Notes under the pieces: generated by a model
Databases searched by the model: none
What the model saw: the letters and a program-made list of their open reading frames with translations, nothing else
What the model was told of the DNA's origin: nothing
Translations under genes and position numbers: made by a program
Part shown: piece by piece, positions 17,353 through 26,811 of the stretch
Layout of the letters: each line of letters opens with the position of its first letter
How positions within the stretch are numbered: the first letter of the stretch is position 1
DNA from: Spartobacteria bacterium
GTDB taxonomy: Bacteria > Verrucomicrobiota > Kiritimatiellia > RZYC01
Length of the DNA: 64,000 nucleotides
Direction: 5' to 3'
Assembly: GCA_009930475.1 (NCBI GenBank)
Contig: RZYC01000003.1
Coordinates: 1 to 64,000, forward strand

Positions 17353-18898
17353 ACAAACGATCGAAGTAAGTTTTTCGTTCTGCATCATAGGGATACAGGA
17401 TTTCATGTAAAACCCAGTCGGTGGCACCGGTATTAAGTACCGTTTGACAGTATTCGCACGCATTATCGTCCAGGCGTCCCATGGCTGCACCACAGTTAGG
17501 ACAATGGGCTGAAGACAGGCCTGCTTCATCGGCAGTTATCACGCCAGCCTGACGATACAGCACATAAGTTTGCTGAATAATGTGCGGTTCTGCTGTCTTT
17601 TTCGGCCCGGATGAAGCGGCAATATAATTGGCCCCGCTCCAGCGTATGGTAACCAGAGCGAGGGTTCCATCGTCTTCACTTAGCATACCATGGAGATCTA
17701 CCGCACCCACGGCACAGTCGCCGAAGTAATGACGTACGCCATCGCCGGACGGCTGAAAGGTTTTTGCGACGGTCTCGCAACAGGCATCATCAGCCATTTT
17801 GCGCAGTGCGGCAATATCACCGGACTGTTGCGACTGCACCCAGCGCCAGAAAATGACACTGCTGCGGTCTTCGAGCTGCTGAACAGAAAAGGCTGGATCT
17901 TTTTTCTGTAACTCCGCCACACCGGGCAATGTTTCCGGCGTTTTTACAACCCATTCTTCGGGCTGTGTAATTTCAGATAAAACCCAGTCATAGGCACCAC
18001 TCTTGATCATGGCACCGCAGGAAGAACATTTCTCATATAGATTTAATTCCAGCAGTGTTCCGCAATTAGGACAATGTCCCTCAATAAGCCCTTTATCATT
18101 CTTCGTTTGTGCGCCGGGTTTCCGAATAAAAGTCCAGAATTCGGTAAAGCGGGAGCGTCCCTCGCCACCGATTTTCTTTCCGCTGTTCAAATCGACATAG
18201 GTATCCTCGGCCGAGGCTTCAATGCAGCAGGTAATCACATCGTATGCGGGCTCTCTGCTCACCTGCGCCACAGTACAGGAATCCACATGAACCTGATCCA
18301 TTTCATTGCGTATGCCCTTGCGTTTTTGCTCAGCAAACTGAAGTGCAAAGCGCTCTGCAATCCCATCGGAAACAAACGGCGTCGCAGCACGCATATCCTG
18401 TCTACTCCAGCCTTGCTGAATCAGAATAAAGGCCTGCTGCACACGGGAACAGAACGCTGTTGCGTCAAAGCCCGCATCCTGAGACTGGAGGGCGCAGAGC
18501 ATCCCTTCCTGTTCTGCGGGATCCTGCACACGGGAGGCCACCGTCTGTTTGATTCCATTGACCATATTCTCTACGGGCGAGGCCCCGCCCTGACTCAATC
18601 TTGGCTTGATGCCAAACCGATAAAGAAGATACACAGCCGCAATAGTAAGCGGAATCCCTATAACAGGATAACGCGCCACAAAAATGAACCAGTATTTGAC
18701 GAAAAACAGTATTTCGATCACGCCCACACCGTTTCCACCGTCTCCCGACCCGCCGTCAGATCGCGAAGCATAGCCCTCGCCGCCACCGGCACGCGCCCAA
18801 CCGTTATCGGCAAGGCACAAAAAGAGTGCGATGACCACCATGGGAATATACCGTGAAGTCACACAGCGAATGAAGAAATGGAACCATTTTCGCATCAT
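17342..18898 (-). CDS. Tim44-like membrane protein with two zinc ribbons
   Basis: The 518-residue protein has a signal or anchor (about 17-35), a glycine/serine-rich linker, and a second membrane helix at about 76-94. Then come two tandem copies of a Tim44-like domain, each closed by a zinc ribbon: CPNCG/CSSCG at C276, C279, C291, C294, and CPNCG/CEYC at C466, C469, C481, C484. Each unit ends in a GAxDWVLxEI motif, so a tandem duplication is clear. Tim44-like domains bind proteins or membranes. The SPFH gene lies 41 bases upstream on the same strand, so the two probably act together. GGAG precedes the start. Confidence 0.8.
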   Translation of the reverse strand: MMRKWFHFFIRCVTSRYIPMVVIALFLCLADNGWARAGGGEGYASRSDGGSGDGGNGVGVIEILFFVKYWFIFVARYPVIGIPLTIAAVYLLYRFGIKPRLSQGGASPVENMVNGIKQTVASRVQDPAEQEGMLCALQSQDAGFDATAFCSRVQQAFILIQQGWSRQDMRAATPFVSDGIAERFALQFAEQKRKGIRNEMDQVHVDSCTVAQVSREPAYDVITCCIEASAEDTYVDLNSGKKIGGEGRSRFTEFWTFIRKPGAQTKNDKGLIEGHCPNCGTLLELNLYEKCSSCGAMIKSGAYDWVLSEITQPEEWVVKTPETLPGVAELQKKDPAFSVQQLEDRSSVIFWRWVQSQQSGDIAALRKMADDACCETVAKTFQPSGDGVRHYFGDCAVGAVDLHGMLSEDDGTLALVTIRWSGANYIAASSGPKKTAEPHIIQQTYVLYRQAGVITADEAGLSSAHCPNCGAAMGRLDDNACEYCQTVLNTGATDWVLHEILYPYDAERKTYFDRLSIQ

Positions 18899-18939
18899 AG
18901 AGGTCTCCGCTAATTAGATGGATGACGAATTAAAAAAGA

Positions 18940-20049
18940 TCAGCCGGGCATAGGAGGCGGCGCGGTAAAAGCACTGCTTAATGAGACCACCTTCGCGGCG
19001 GGCGTCCATTCCGCCATGCCCTGCGACCAGACGAGGGTGTCTCTTGTAATCTGACCACCGGCGGCCATGCTTTTTAAATCCTTTTCGCTCATAGGCCCCT
19101 GCTGCTGTCCATTGACTGCGGCATACCACGTCGCCGCATCAGGCAGAGGCGGCGGGCCGCCTGCGGACGGAGCAGCCGGTGCGGGTGCCGGTTGTGCTGA
19201 CTGCTGCATCGATGACCCCACGACATGACCCATGCCCATGCCGGCCACCATTCCCATCATGCCCGGTCCTGCCGGATTATTGGCCATATCACCGATGGCG
19301 TTGGCCGTTTGAAATTTGGTATAATTGTTCAGGTCGCCCAGCACACCCATCTGCGTGCGTTTATCCAGAGCCTTTTCGACTTCTGGCGGCAGAGATATAT
19401 TTTCAATAAGAAACTTAGTGAGATCCACGCCGTATTCTTCGAATTCCGGTTGCAGTAATCCGCGCAAATGCTCGCCCAATTCATTATACTTGCCTGCCAA
19501 ATCCAAGGCAGGAACCCCTGCTTCGCCCAGTGCATCGGCAAAACGGCTGACGAGCATATTGCGGAACTGACCGTTGATACTGTCGTTCGAAAAAGAAGAA
19601 ACAATACCGGAGATCTGCTTGATAAATGCGCCAGCATCTTTCACCCGTACACAATAGGAACCAAAGGCACGAAAACGAATGGGACCAAACTCAGCGTCTC
19701 TCATCATAATGGGATTCTGTGTACCCCATTTCAAATCGGTAAACTGACGGACAGCCACGAAAAACACATCGCATTTAAAGGGAGAATTGAAGGCATATTT
19801 CCAACTGGCCAACGACGTAAGTACAGGGATATTACTGGTATTCAACTCATGACGACCCGGCCCAAATACATCGCCCAGCTGTCCTTCATGCAGAAATACC
19901 GCGGCCTGCCCTTCGCGCACAATCAACTGTGCCCCGTTTTTGATTTCATTATCATTGCGCGGAAATTTCCAGACCATAAGGTCCGGCTGGGCATCCGACC
20001 ATTCGATGACATCGATAAACTGTCCAACGATCTTATTCCATAATCCCAT
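18940..20049 (-). CDS. SPFH/virion-core-like protein with C-terminal GYF_2 domain
   Basis: At 369 residues it has an N-terminal SPFH/Band-7-type region of the YdjI/virion core family (about 1-250, with VFGPGRHELNTSNIPV near 60), a flexible Gly/Met- and Pro/Ala-rich linker (255-305), and a GYF_2 domain from about 307 with WYAAVNGQQQGP and a later TLVWSQGMAEWTPA. YdjI-type proteins form membrane-associated or cytosolic assemblies of unclear role. GYF_2 domains bind proline-rich peptides. Its downstream partner is the Tim44-like/zinc-ribbon protein. GGGAG precedes the start. Confidence 0.88.
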   Translation of the reverse strand: MGLWNKIVGQFIDVIEWSDAQPDLMVWKFPRNDNEIKNGAQLIVREGQAAVFLHEGQLGDVFGPGRHELNTSNIPVLTSLASWKYAFNSPFKCDVFFVAVRQFTDLKWGTQNPIMMRDAEFGPIRFRAFGSYCVRVKDAGAFIKQISGIVSSFSNDSINGQFRNMLVSRFADALGEAGVPALDLAGKYNELGEHLRGLLQPEFEEYGVDLTKFLIENISLPPEVEKALDKRTQMGVLGDLNNYTKFQTANAIGDMANNPAGPGMMGMVAGMGMGHVVGSSMQQSAQPAPAPAAPSAGGPPPLPDAATWYAAVNGQQQGPMSEKDLKSMAAGGQITRDTLVWSQGMAEWTPAAKVVSLSSAFTAPPPMPG

Positions 20050-20122
20050 GGCTGCTCTCCCTGTAATAAATATGGTTAATGTCGTTTAACATAGGTTAGA
20101 AACAGTTATCCTGCAAGACATC

Positions 20123-20914
20123 TTATAGATAGACCAGCAGTGACATTACTGCCGACAGTAAAACCAATGCAATTAATGAGCGAACCTGCCCTCTGGTGGC
20201 GGCTTTGGGAATCTCCGTCAGGGCCATATTGATTTCCATGCCTTCTTCACAGCAGATAGCCGCCGTCACCATACCGGGGATCAATGTTTTACCGATAATG
20301 CTCACAAAATCACCCAGCGTCAGTGACTCGAGCACCTGAAAAACAAAGTCATTAATGCTGCTGGCAGAAAGTCCGAACAGCTGACTCGTAATACAGCCAC
20401 TGGCCAGAGACACGAAAATAAACACCTGTGTGAGGCAAAATACCGAAATACCCATACCCAGCACACGGGGAATGACCAGATAGATCATGGGATCAATGCC
20501 CATGGAATCCAGCAAACTGATTTCCCCGGAAACACGCACACTGGCCATTTCTGCGGCAATGGCCGTTCCGCTGCGCCCGATGATGGCAAAATTCGTCACC
20601 AGCGGAGCGGCTTCACGAATGATAATCGCAACAAGCAACGGCCCCACCATGGCGGACTGACCAAAGCGATTCAGCCACAGATCAATCTGCACAATGATCG
20701 AAACACCCAGAAGAAACGCAATGACCATGATGAAACGGGTGGCTTCTACTCCGGTGAATAGAATTTGACGTGCAAACACATCACGTACAGGACGCGTCCA
20801 ATACCTGGGCAGAAAAGCCATACGCAGGCAGGTCCAAATAACCGCCGAAAGATGAACGGCTTCGCGTACATTGTGTATAAATGCCGCCCCGATTGCTGAC
20901 AGAAACTTTTGCAT
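20123..20914 (-). CDS. mlaE: MlaE-type ABC lipid transport permease
   Basis: The 263-residue protein carries the MlaE/YrbE permease pattern: a long amphipathic N-terminus, then IREAAPLVTNFAIIGRSGTA at about 127-146, EISLLDSMGIDPM, and several helices ending in a membrane segment at the C-terminus. It would form the inner-membrane channel of an MCE phospholipid transport complex. No ATPase or MCE gene adjoins it; the MlaF-like and MlaD-like genes are about 36 kb away at 56.4-58.0 kb. A weak Shine-Dalgarno precedes its ATG. Confidence 0.93.
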   Translation of the reverse strand: MQKFLSAIGAAFIHNVREAVHLSAVIWTCLRMAFLPRYWTRPVRDVFARQILFTGVEATRFIMVIAFLLGVSIIVQIDLWLNRFGQSAMVGPLLVAIIIREAAPLVTNFAIIGRSGTAIAAEMASVRVSGEISLLDSMGIDPMIYLVIPRVLGMGISVFCLTQVFIFVSLASGCITSQLFGLSASSINDFVFQVLESLTLGDFVSIIGKTLIPGMVTAAICCEEGMEINMALTEIPKAATRGQVRSLIALVLLSAVMSLLVYL

Positions 20915-21000
20915 GCTCGAAAAATAAAAGAAATACTACGGAGAGAAAAGAAAATAGCATGGACAATAAGAAGGGGGTACGGTGAAACGGAAGAGTCTGA

Positions 21001-21076
<76 letters not shown>

Positions 21077-21112
21077 ACATCGTAAAAGGCCTCTCAACGT
21101 AATACCCAATAA

Positions 21113-21188
<76 letters not shown>

Positions 21189-21210
21189 ATTACGTAAAAG
21201 AATGTTTGCT

Positions 21211-21239
21211 CTTATACGCAGACCCTCATGCCCGGTCAA
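21211..21239 (-). promoter_or_regulatory. Sigma-70-type promoter of the tRNA-Phe pair
   Basis: On the minus strand TTGACC (21239-21234) and TATAAG (21216-21211) are separated by exactly 17 bases, close to the bacterial consensus. The -10 box is 22 bases from the first tRNA base. The -35 box lies inside the 3' remnant of a sodium:solute symporter pseudogene. Confidence 0.75.
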
Positions 21240-21515
21240 CAACTTTATGTGGATAAAATGAAACAGGATGTAAGGGCTGAATAAAACCGTTTACCAATAC
21301 CGTGGCCAGCGAATTGATACCGCTATCCATACTGGACATGGCGTCAGCAAATACTCCGGTAATCACCGAACCGGAAACACCCGATGGATTGCAGTCGCTG
21401 CACCGCAACATGATCGGTTCCATAATCGCATCAGCTGGAAGCAGAAAGAAACAGCCACCGCCAGCAGATAAACGATCAGCACCGTATAATTGATCACACC
21501 AAAAGACGGATTCAT
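21226..21515 (-). pseudogene. Sodium:solute symporter (SSS family) remnant
   Basis: From the ATG at 21515 the minus strand reads MNPSFGVINYTVLIVYLL, the usual first helix of an SSS-family transporter. After about 25-35 codons the similarity jumps, in another frame, to a core segment with ITGVFADAMSSMDSGINSLA and VLVNGFIQPL. About two hundred or more residues in between and the whole C-terminus are missing, so a large internal deletion plus truncation is the simplest reading. The ATG overlaps the stop of the glycosyltransferase gene as ATGA, showing that it once was the next gene of that operon. Confidence 0.75.
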
Positions 21516-23155
21516 GGATGGTCACCTTCCTTCATCATCGATTCCACAACATCCATAAACTGTGCGACATATCGCCGCATACTGTATCGCGCCCCTGCCC
21601 TTCTATGCATCGCCGCCCCGACCTCTCTGCGCCACGCCGCATCCTGAATCAGCTGCTCCAGACGTTCTTCGTATGCGCCAGTATTTCGCGTCATCACCGC
21701 GTAGGGTTCTCCGATAATTTCAGCGGCTGCGGATTCTGCGTGGGCATCACTCCACTTCATGGCCACCACCGGCACACCCGAGGCCATGGCTTCTTTAACG
21801 CTCTCCGATCCGCCTACAGGAAATTCATTGATATAGATATCCATCATCTTCAATACCGGGGCCGTAAAAGAAACCGACCCGGGAAATCGAACGCGGTCAG
21901 CCAGTCCTGCAGACTGAAAGACCTGCATAACCCGCTCTCCGGGCTGGATCCCGATCCCCAGATAAACTGTTTCCGGATGTCGTTTCATCACACGGCACAG
22001 CAACGAAAGAAAATCTTCGGTCAGCCGTTCGCCCAGCCGATTGCTCACCGCACCCAGAATAAGATGGTTGTCATCCAGCCCCAGCTCCCCCCTGGATAAC
22101 ACGGCACTTCGTTCGAAGGCATCAATATCCACGCCACTTTGCAAAGACATGCGTACACCAAATTCCGGCTTCCAGATCGACTGCTCCCGGCGGATATTCT
22201 CCTCGTTGTCATAGGCAAACAAATCAAATCCGCGATTAAACAACGAAGCACCGATATGAATACCGCAGGTCAAGGTATCTGGCAGCAGCCTCGCCACCAG
22301 CCAGTCCACAGGACACGCCATTCCGGTTTGAAAGATAGCGATATCGATTTCGTCATCTATCAATTTTTTGGTCACCGTCAGGGCCGTCTGCGAATAGGAC
22401 AGATCACGCGGTGCAATCCAGACAGGGATATTTTTTTCCTGCAAAGCGGCAATCAATTCCATCCCCGTCTCTTCACTTCCGGCATTTTCCAGTCCAAAAG
22501 GAAAAAGCGGATGTTCCCGACTCGTCAAATTTTCGGTAGAATACACCCGATACTCGAACCTTTTCAGGTCAATAAAACGACCGAAATTCAACACGCGCCG
22601 ACTGTATGCCACTACATGATCGACAAGGTTTCCAGTGATCATAGCCACACGTTTTCTGACATGAACGGGTTTGCTTTTACGACGAACAATCCATGGTTTC
22701 AGTGACTGCGCTATCTGCTCATAATGATCCGCCAGAAACAGCAGTTTCTCCGGTGACCGCGTGATATCGAAACGTCCCAGCTGATCCAGAATGACCGAAG
22801 CGGAAAAAGCTTCCATGGCCAGATCAAGCTGCCCCAAAGCCTGTGCACGCTGTGCAAATTCAACGGAAAGATAGGCGGCGGTTTGCGGATCACCTGCCGT
22901 TCTGCAAGACCAGATCACATTGGCCATCACGGGTATGGACAGGGATTTCTCTTTACGCATCCACAGAACCAGGCCTTTGCGAGCCGCAGCGATATCTTTT
23001 GTCACGTAGGTATTGCATGCCTGCCAAAGCGCCCCCATGGCCCGCTCATTGTCGTCCGGATCATTCAGAAGTGCTGCCACACGGGTATTATCCAACGGAA
23101 AATACGCGAGTCCTGCGTCAGCAATCATCTGATCCAGCGTAAGAATCCCTGCCAT
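21512..23155 (-). CDS. Glycosyltransferase (GT41/SPINDLY-like C-terminus)
   Basis: The 547-residue protein has a helical N-terminal half (about 1-170) and a glycosyltransferase B-fold. Around residues 420-470 a stretch with PETVYLGIGIQPGERVMQVF, then FPVGGSESVKEAMASGVPVVA and the sugar-nucleotide site, resembles O-GlcNAc-transferase-like (GT41) and related GT-B enzymes. The donor and acceptor are unknown. No glycan biosynthesis cluster surrounds it, but glgA lies upstream on the same strand. A GGAG precedes its ATG, and the symporter remnant starts at its stop. Confidence 0.75.
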   Translation of the reverse strand: MAGILTLDQMIADAGLAYFPLDNTRVAALLNDPDDNERAMGALWQACNTYVTKDIAAARKGLVLWMRKEKSLSIPVMANVIWSCRTAGDPQTAAYLSVEFAQRAQALGQLDLAMEAFSASVILDQLGRFDITRSPEKLLFLADHYEQIAQSLKPWIVRRKSKPVHVRKRVAMITGNLVDHVVAYSRRVLNFGRFIDLKRFEYRVYSTENLTSREHPLFPFGLENAGSEETGMELIAALQEKNIPVWIAPRDLSYSQTALTVTKKLIDDEIDIAIFQTGMACPVDWLVARLLPDTLTCGIHIGASLFNRGFDLFAYDNEENIRREQSIWKPEFGVRMSLQSGVDIDAFERSAVLSRGELGLDDNHLILGAVSNRLGERLTEDFLSLLCRVMKRHPETVYLGIGIQPGERVMQVFQSAGLADRVRFPGSVSFTAPVLKMMDIYINEFPVGGSESVKEAMASGVPVVAMKWSDAHAESAAAEIIGEPYAVMTRNTGAYEERLEQLIQDAAWRREVGAAMHRRAGARYSMRRYVAQFMDVVESMMKEGDHP

Positions 23156-23223
23156 TAGATCAACTCCGACGCCGTGCCGGGAATTTCCGAAGGCTCCAGC
23201 GCACTGATTTCATCAATCACCAT
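23155..23223 (-). CDS. Possible 22-codon leader peptide
   Basis: Between glgA and the glycosyltransferase gene a short frame starts at ATG 23223 and ends in TAA overlapping the next ATG as TAATG, so translation could couple to the glycosyltransferase. It encodes 22 mostly acidic residues ending GTASELI. It could equally be a leftover of a lost gene. Support is only positional. Confidence 0.25.
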   Translation of the reverse strand: MVIDEISALEPSEIPGTASELI

Positions 23224-23247
23224 CTCGTAAGGTGCTCCTCGACAGAA

Positions 23248-24690
23248 TCAGCTGAGCAGTCGTTCGTACTCACGAACATATTTTTGCGCCGTAACATCCC
23301 AACTGAAATCAAGCTGCATGATCCGGCGCATGATGTTCATCCATTTCACGGGCTGATCCCGATACATATCTACGGCACGACGCACGGCCGCCATCAGCAG
23401 TTCGCCGGAATATCCATCAAAAAGAAAGCCGTTACCATGCGCGTCATCCTCATCGACATCGATCGTTGTGTCCTTCAGCCCGCCCGTGGCATGAACCAGC
23501 GGAAGGGTTCCATAACGCATGCTGTACATCTGGTTCAAACCGCAGGGTTCATAGCGCGAAGGCATCATAAAGATATCTGATCCCGCCTCAATCCGATGTG
23601 CCAGTCCATTGTTGAATTCAAACCGCGCCGAAAACTTATCCGGCCAGCGTGCCATCCATTCCTCACATTTAATGTGATATTCCCGTTGTCCCATTCCAAG
23701 GAAAACCAGCCGCACATCCATTGCCATCAGCGATTCAATGGCCTGCTCGAGAAGATCCAGCCCCTTCTGCTCCGCAAGGCGGGACACCATCCCCAGCACG
23801 GGAACCGACGGCTGGGCTGTCAGCCCCATTTCCTTGAGCAGCGCATCCCTGCAAACCCGCTTACCGGATAGATCATCTGCACTGAACGTGGCCTCAATAT
23901 GCGTATCCGTCTCGGGATTCCACTCCCCGTAATCCACCCCGTTCAGAATGCCCACCAGAGAAGATCGGCGACTATGAAGCACTCCATCCAATCCGCATCC
24001 CAATGCGTCGGTCTGGATCTCCTTTGCATAGGTCGAGCTGACCGTGGTGATCAGATTTGAATAAACGATGCCGGCCTTCATACAGTTGACCTGACTGTAA
24101 TATTCCATCTCATTGAGGGAAAAGCAGGAAAAAGGAAGATTGGAAAAAGAGAAGGACGAACTGGGAAACAAGCCCTGATAGGCCAGATTATGAATGGTAA
24201 ACACCGTTTTTTCATGCATCTCACGCCCCGCACCATTGATGCCATGACGTAAAAAGACCGAGATCAGACCCGTCTGCCAGTCATTGCTGTGCACGATATC
24301 GGGCCGCCATCCCATTTGGTCGATGAGCTGCACCACTGCTTTTTGAAAAAAACAAAACCGTTCAAAATTATCGTCATAATCGCGATGGCTCATCCCATAC
24401 AGATGCGTGCGGTCAAAAAATTCATCCCGACGCACAAAGTAGGTTTCCGGCTGCTTTTTATGCTTATAAACTTCCGCCTGATATACATTCAGTCCCACTG
24501 GAATATGATAACGTACCCCGGTGTCATCCAGTTCATCGCTGAACTGTTCCATATTTCGATAATACGGGATAACGCGAATCACTTCGACGCCCTGACGGCA
24601 CAATGCTTCAGGCAGTGCCTTGGTAATATCAGACAGCCCCCCCGTTGATGCAAATGGCTTCATTTCACTAGCAGCGAATACAACCTTCAT
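23248..24690 (-). CDS. glgA: Glycogen/starch synthase (ADP-glucose type)
   Basis: GlgA extends alpha-1,4-glucan chains from ADP-glucose. The 480-residue protein opens with MKVVFAASEMKPF and the N-terminal glucan/ADP-glucose loop; here the usual KTGGL/KVGGL reads STGGL at 16-20, with the preceding residue Ala. The GT5 C-terminal catalytic block is intact: SRYEPCGLNQMYSMRYGTLP near 380, and HATGGLKDT. TAGGAG precedes the ATG. No glgB or glgC is in the window. The lysine-to-serine change in the loop is worth checking against relatives but is not evidence of inactivity by itself. Confidence 0.93.
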   Translation of the reverse strand: MKVVFAASEMKPFASTGGLSDITKALPEALCRQGVEVIRVIPYYRNMEQFSDELDDTGVRYHIPVGLNVYQAEVYKHKKQPETYFVRRDEFFDRTHLYGMSHRDYDDNFERFCFFQKAVVQLIDQMGWRPDIVHSNDWQTGLISVFLRHGINGAGREMHEKTVFTIHNLAYQGLFPSSSFSFSNLPFSCFSLNEMEYYSQVNCMKAGIVYSNLITTVSSTYAKEIQTDALGCGLDGVLHSRRSSLVGILNGVDYGEWNPETDTHIEATFSADDLSGKRVCRDALLKEMGLTAQPSVPVLGMVSRLAEQKGLDLLEQAIESLMAMDVRLVFLGMGQREYHIKCEEWMARWPDKFSARFEFNNGLAHRIEAGSDIFMMPSRYEPCGLNQMYSMRYGTLPLVHATGGLKDTTIDVDEDDAHGNGFLFDGYSGELLMAAVRRAVDMYRDQPVKWMNIMRRIMQLDFSWDVTAQKYVREYERLLS

Positions 24691-24746
24691 GACGACTCCT
24701 ACACGTTATAAAATTACTCAGCGGAAACGTTCCTCTGAAAAGATCA

Positions 24747-25634
24747 TCATTTCAATAAATAAATCATTTTTTGTGGTGCATTATCCCGCTCGATTTCAAG
24801 CACAACGGCACCAAGGTGATCTTTTGAAAACTCTCTTAGAAAATACTCAGCACGATGCTGACTCTTCATTACCATGGAATTGACTTTGCGAATGATATCG
24901 CCCTGCTTCAACCCCACCTGACGAAAGAATGCTTCTTCGCCCTCCATATCCAGCACATAGCCTTTGATGTTCCGTTTTCCGTCGTAATCCGGCTTGAGGG
25001 ACATGTATAAATTGGCCAGACGTTCGGGATTATCCAGCATTTCATCGTAATATTCGTTCAATTTCTGTTTTTCAAAAATCCAGCGATCGGCCGCCACCTG
25101 TTTGCCAAAGCGCGTGGAGCCCCAGCCGGGTGAGTTCGCCATGGCAACCGTCTCCGGTGTGGTCGACGGCGCCGTTTCTGTTCGTGAGTCCCCTTCTATC
25201 CCCATAACCAGTCGCTGATTATCCCGTTCAAAGGTGGCATCGGCCGCCGCCACATCCACCAAGATCCAGCCATCAATGGCTTCACCGAGCGTCACCACAT
25301 GCTGCCCCCCATCCTGTCGGCTTTCAAGCACCGCCGCCTGCCATGCATGGGCTGTGTTCTGGGAAAAATAAGTACCGACCAGTCGGTGCATCGTGGACAG
25401 GGCCGATACAACGGGCTTTTCTTTTTTTTCTTCCGGGAAAAAAGCGCGCAGATCAATGGGCATAACGGGAGATTTTTTTACCGACCGGACAACGGGAATC
25501 GCATTGGTCGGAGATATCATCGGAGGAGTATCCGGCACCCGTCGAAACGAATAGACACTCCACACACCCCAGACAGCGCCGACGATCATTAACGTCGCCG
25601 AAATCGTGGCAATGATTCGTTCCATCCGGTTCAT
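24747..25634 (-). CDS. gspC: GspC-like type II secretion protein
   Basis: From the ATG at 25634 the product has 295 residues: one membrane helix (about 5-24), a proline-rich linker, a GspC homology region (about 82-150, with RLVGTYF and VTLGEAIDGWILVDV), and a C-terminal PDZ-like domain (about 190-295, with VGLKQGDIIRKVNSM). This is the order of inner-membrane GspC proteins, which link the secretin to the inner platform. An upstream in-frame start at 25712 is rejected because it lies in the RNase P RNA gene. Pseudopilin genes are at 51-53 kb, so the system is scattered. Confidence 0.75.
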   Translation of the reverse strand: MNRMERIIATISATLMIVGAVWGVWSVYSFRRVPDTPPMISPTNAIPVVRSVKKSPVMPIDLRAFFPEEKKEKPVVSALSTMHRLVGTYFSQNTAHAWQAAVLESRQDGGQHVVTLGEAIDGWILVDVAAADATFERDNQRLVMGIEGDSRTETAPSTTPETVAMANSPGWGSTRFGKQVAADRWIFEKQKLNEYYDEMLDNPERLANLYMSLKPDYDGKRNIKGYVLDMEGEEAFFRQVGLKQGDIIRKVNSMVMKSQHRAEYFLREFSKDHLGAVVLEIERDNAPQKMIYLLK

Positions 25635-25658
25635 ATATAATGACTCCAGAGCAGGTAT

Positions 25659-26019
25659 GCAGGCTGAAACTGTAAGCCGGATTTTGTACTGCCCGAAAGC
25701 AGTGCTGATCATTTATCTAAGCGATCAACCCGGAACTTATCCGTCGAAACGGAGCGAAGCGGACGACTTCATTGTTCCCTATGCGATCTTGCTTCGGACG
25801 GGGTTTACCCTGCCCCCTTGATTTCTCGCGGGGCGGTGGTCTCTTACACCACCATTTCACCCTTATCCCGCCTGCGCAGGACGGTATATTTTCTGTGGCA
25901 CTTTCCATCCCCTCCGATATGGCAGAGAGGTCCATGGTTTAACACCAAGGCGTCCTGTCCTGTGAAGTCCGGACTTTCCTCCACCCCAAAAGGGGCAGCG
26001 ATCAGCCGTTTCAGCCTGA
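25659..26019 (-). ncRNA. rnpB: RNase P RNA (class A)
   Basis: The minus strand reads as a bacterial RNase P RNA. The 5' part has GAGGAAAGTCCGGAC (26981-type motif at 25967-25981), the middle has TGAAATGGTGGTGTAAGAG, and the 3' part has ATCCGGCTTACAG before the P1 arm. Both ends pair: CAGGCTGAAAC near 26010-26020 with GTTTCAGCCTG near 25660-25670. The length of about 360 bases is normal. Exact ends are inferred from P1. It lies between the zinc-ribbon gene (11 bases upstream) and the GspC-like gene. Confidence 0.93.
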
Positions 26020-26030
26020 CTAACCTGTTA

Positions 26031-26753
26031 TCACTCTTCTCTGTATAAAATTCTGCCGCAAAAAGTACAGGTCGTAATCGCGTCCTGCTTCAATGCGTTA
26101 TTTGCGGTCTGGGGCGGCACCGTCATATGACAGCCGCTGCAGCTGCGCACCATTTCGCGCTCATTCTCATCCAGCGCGACGACGACTTCATCACCTTTAC
26201 GTTTAATCAGACGTTCATAGTAACTCAGTGCATCCTGAGGAATCCCTTCCTTGAGCCCCTGGCGTTTGGCACGAAGTTTTGCAATGCGGCTTCCGACTTT
26301 ATCGGCACGCATATCCAGCAATTCCATATCTTCCGCCACCAGTTTTTCATCCTGCTGCACCAGCACTTCAATCTCACTGGCGCGCTGCTTAATGCGATCG
26401 ATTTCTTCCAGCACCACCAGCAGCTGTTCTTCTACGCGAGCCACTTCCTCCAGCGAAACCTGAATTTCCCGATCCAACACCTTATACTGGTCATTGTTTT
26501 TAATCTGGAACTGCTGATCACGGTATTTCTTGATCTTCTCCTTCAGTTCCTCGATGTCGCCTTCCAGCTGGCGCTGTTTCGCAATCCGCAGCTGCTGCTG
26601 CTCCATGACAGCGGCCAGACTAGTCTTTCGAGCGGTCACTGTGCCGTTCAGTTCATCCCTCCGTTTAGGGATATCCCGGTTTTCCCGAAGGAGTTTAACC
26701 AGTTGTACGTCACACTCTTGCAGTTTGAGAAGTTTTTGAATCAATGTTGCCAC
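26031..26753 (-). CDS. Coiled-coil protein with C4 zinc ribbon (COG1579 type)
   Basis: The 240-residue protein starts with GTG behind GAGGTAG. Residues 15-190 are mostly two long antiparallel coiled-coil helices, and the C-terminus is a zinc ribbon with C205, C208, C229 and C232 (CSGC and CTFC). Chlamydial CdsZ-type and other COG1579 proteins share this plan; they are thought to hook into basic cellular or secretion machinery. The gene ends just before rnpB and lies downstream of panD. Confidence 0.85.
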   Translation of the reverse strand: MATLIQKLLKLQECDVQLVKLLRENRDIPKRRDELNGTVTARKTSLAAVMEQQQLRIAKQRQLEGDIEELKEKIKKYRDQQFQIKNNDQYKVLDREIQVSLEEVARVEEQLLVVLEEIDRIKQRASEIEVLVQQDEKLVAEDMELLDMRADKVGSRIAKLRAKRQGLKEGIPQDALSYYERLIKRKGDEVVVALDENEREMVRSCSGCHMTVPPQTANNALKQDAITTCTFCGRILYREE

Positions 26754-26811
26754 TTGTACCTACCTCGTTACCGATAAAAAGAAATAGTAGACCGCATTCA
26801 TTACGGACTGT

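Noticed and set aside
17101-17529. 142-codon minus-strand frame overlapping the exported small protein and the Tim44-like gene end
   Set aside because: The opposing frame has a signal peptide and internal repeat, and this one overlaps the 3' end of a well supported gene.
25717-26048. Short reading frames on both strands within the RNase P RNA gene
   Set aside because: They are explained by the conserved RNA sequence, and an upstream GspC start at 25712 is rejected for the same reason.
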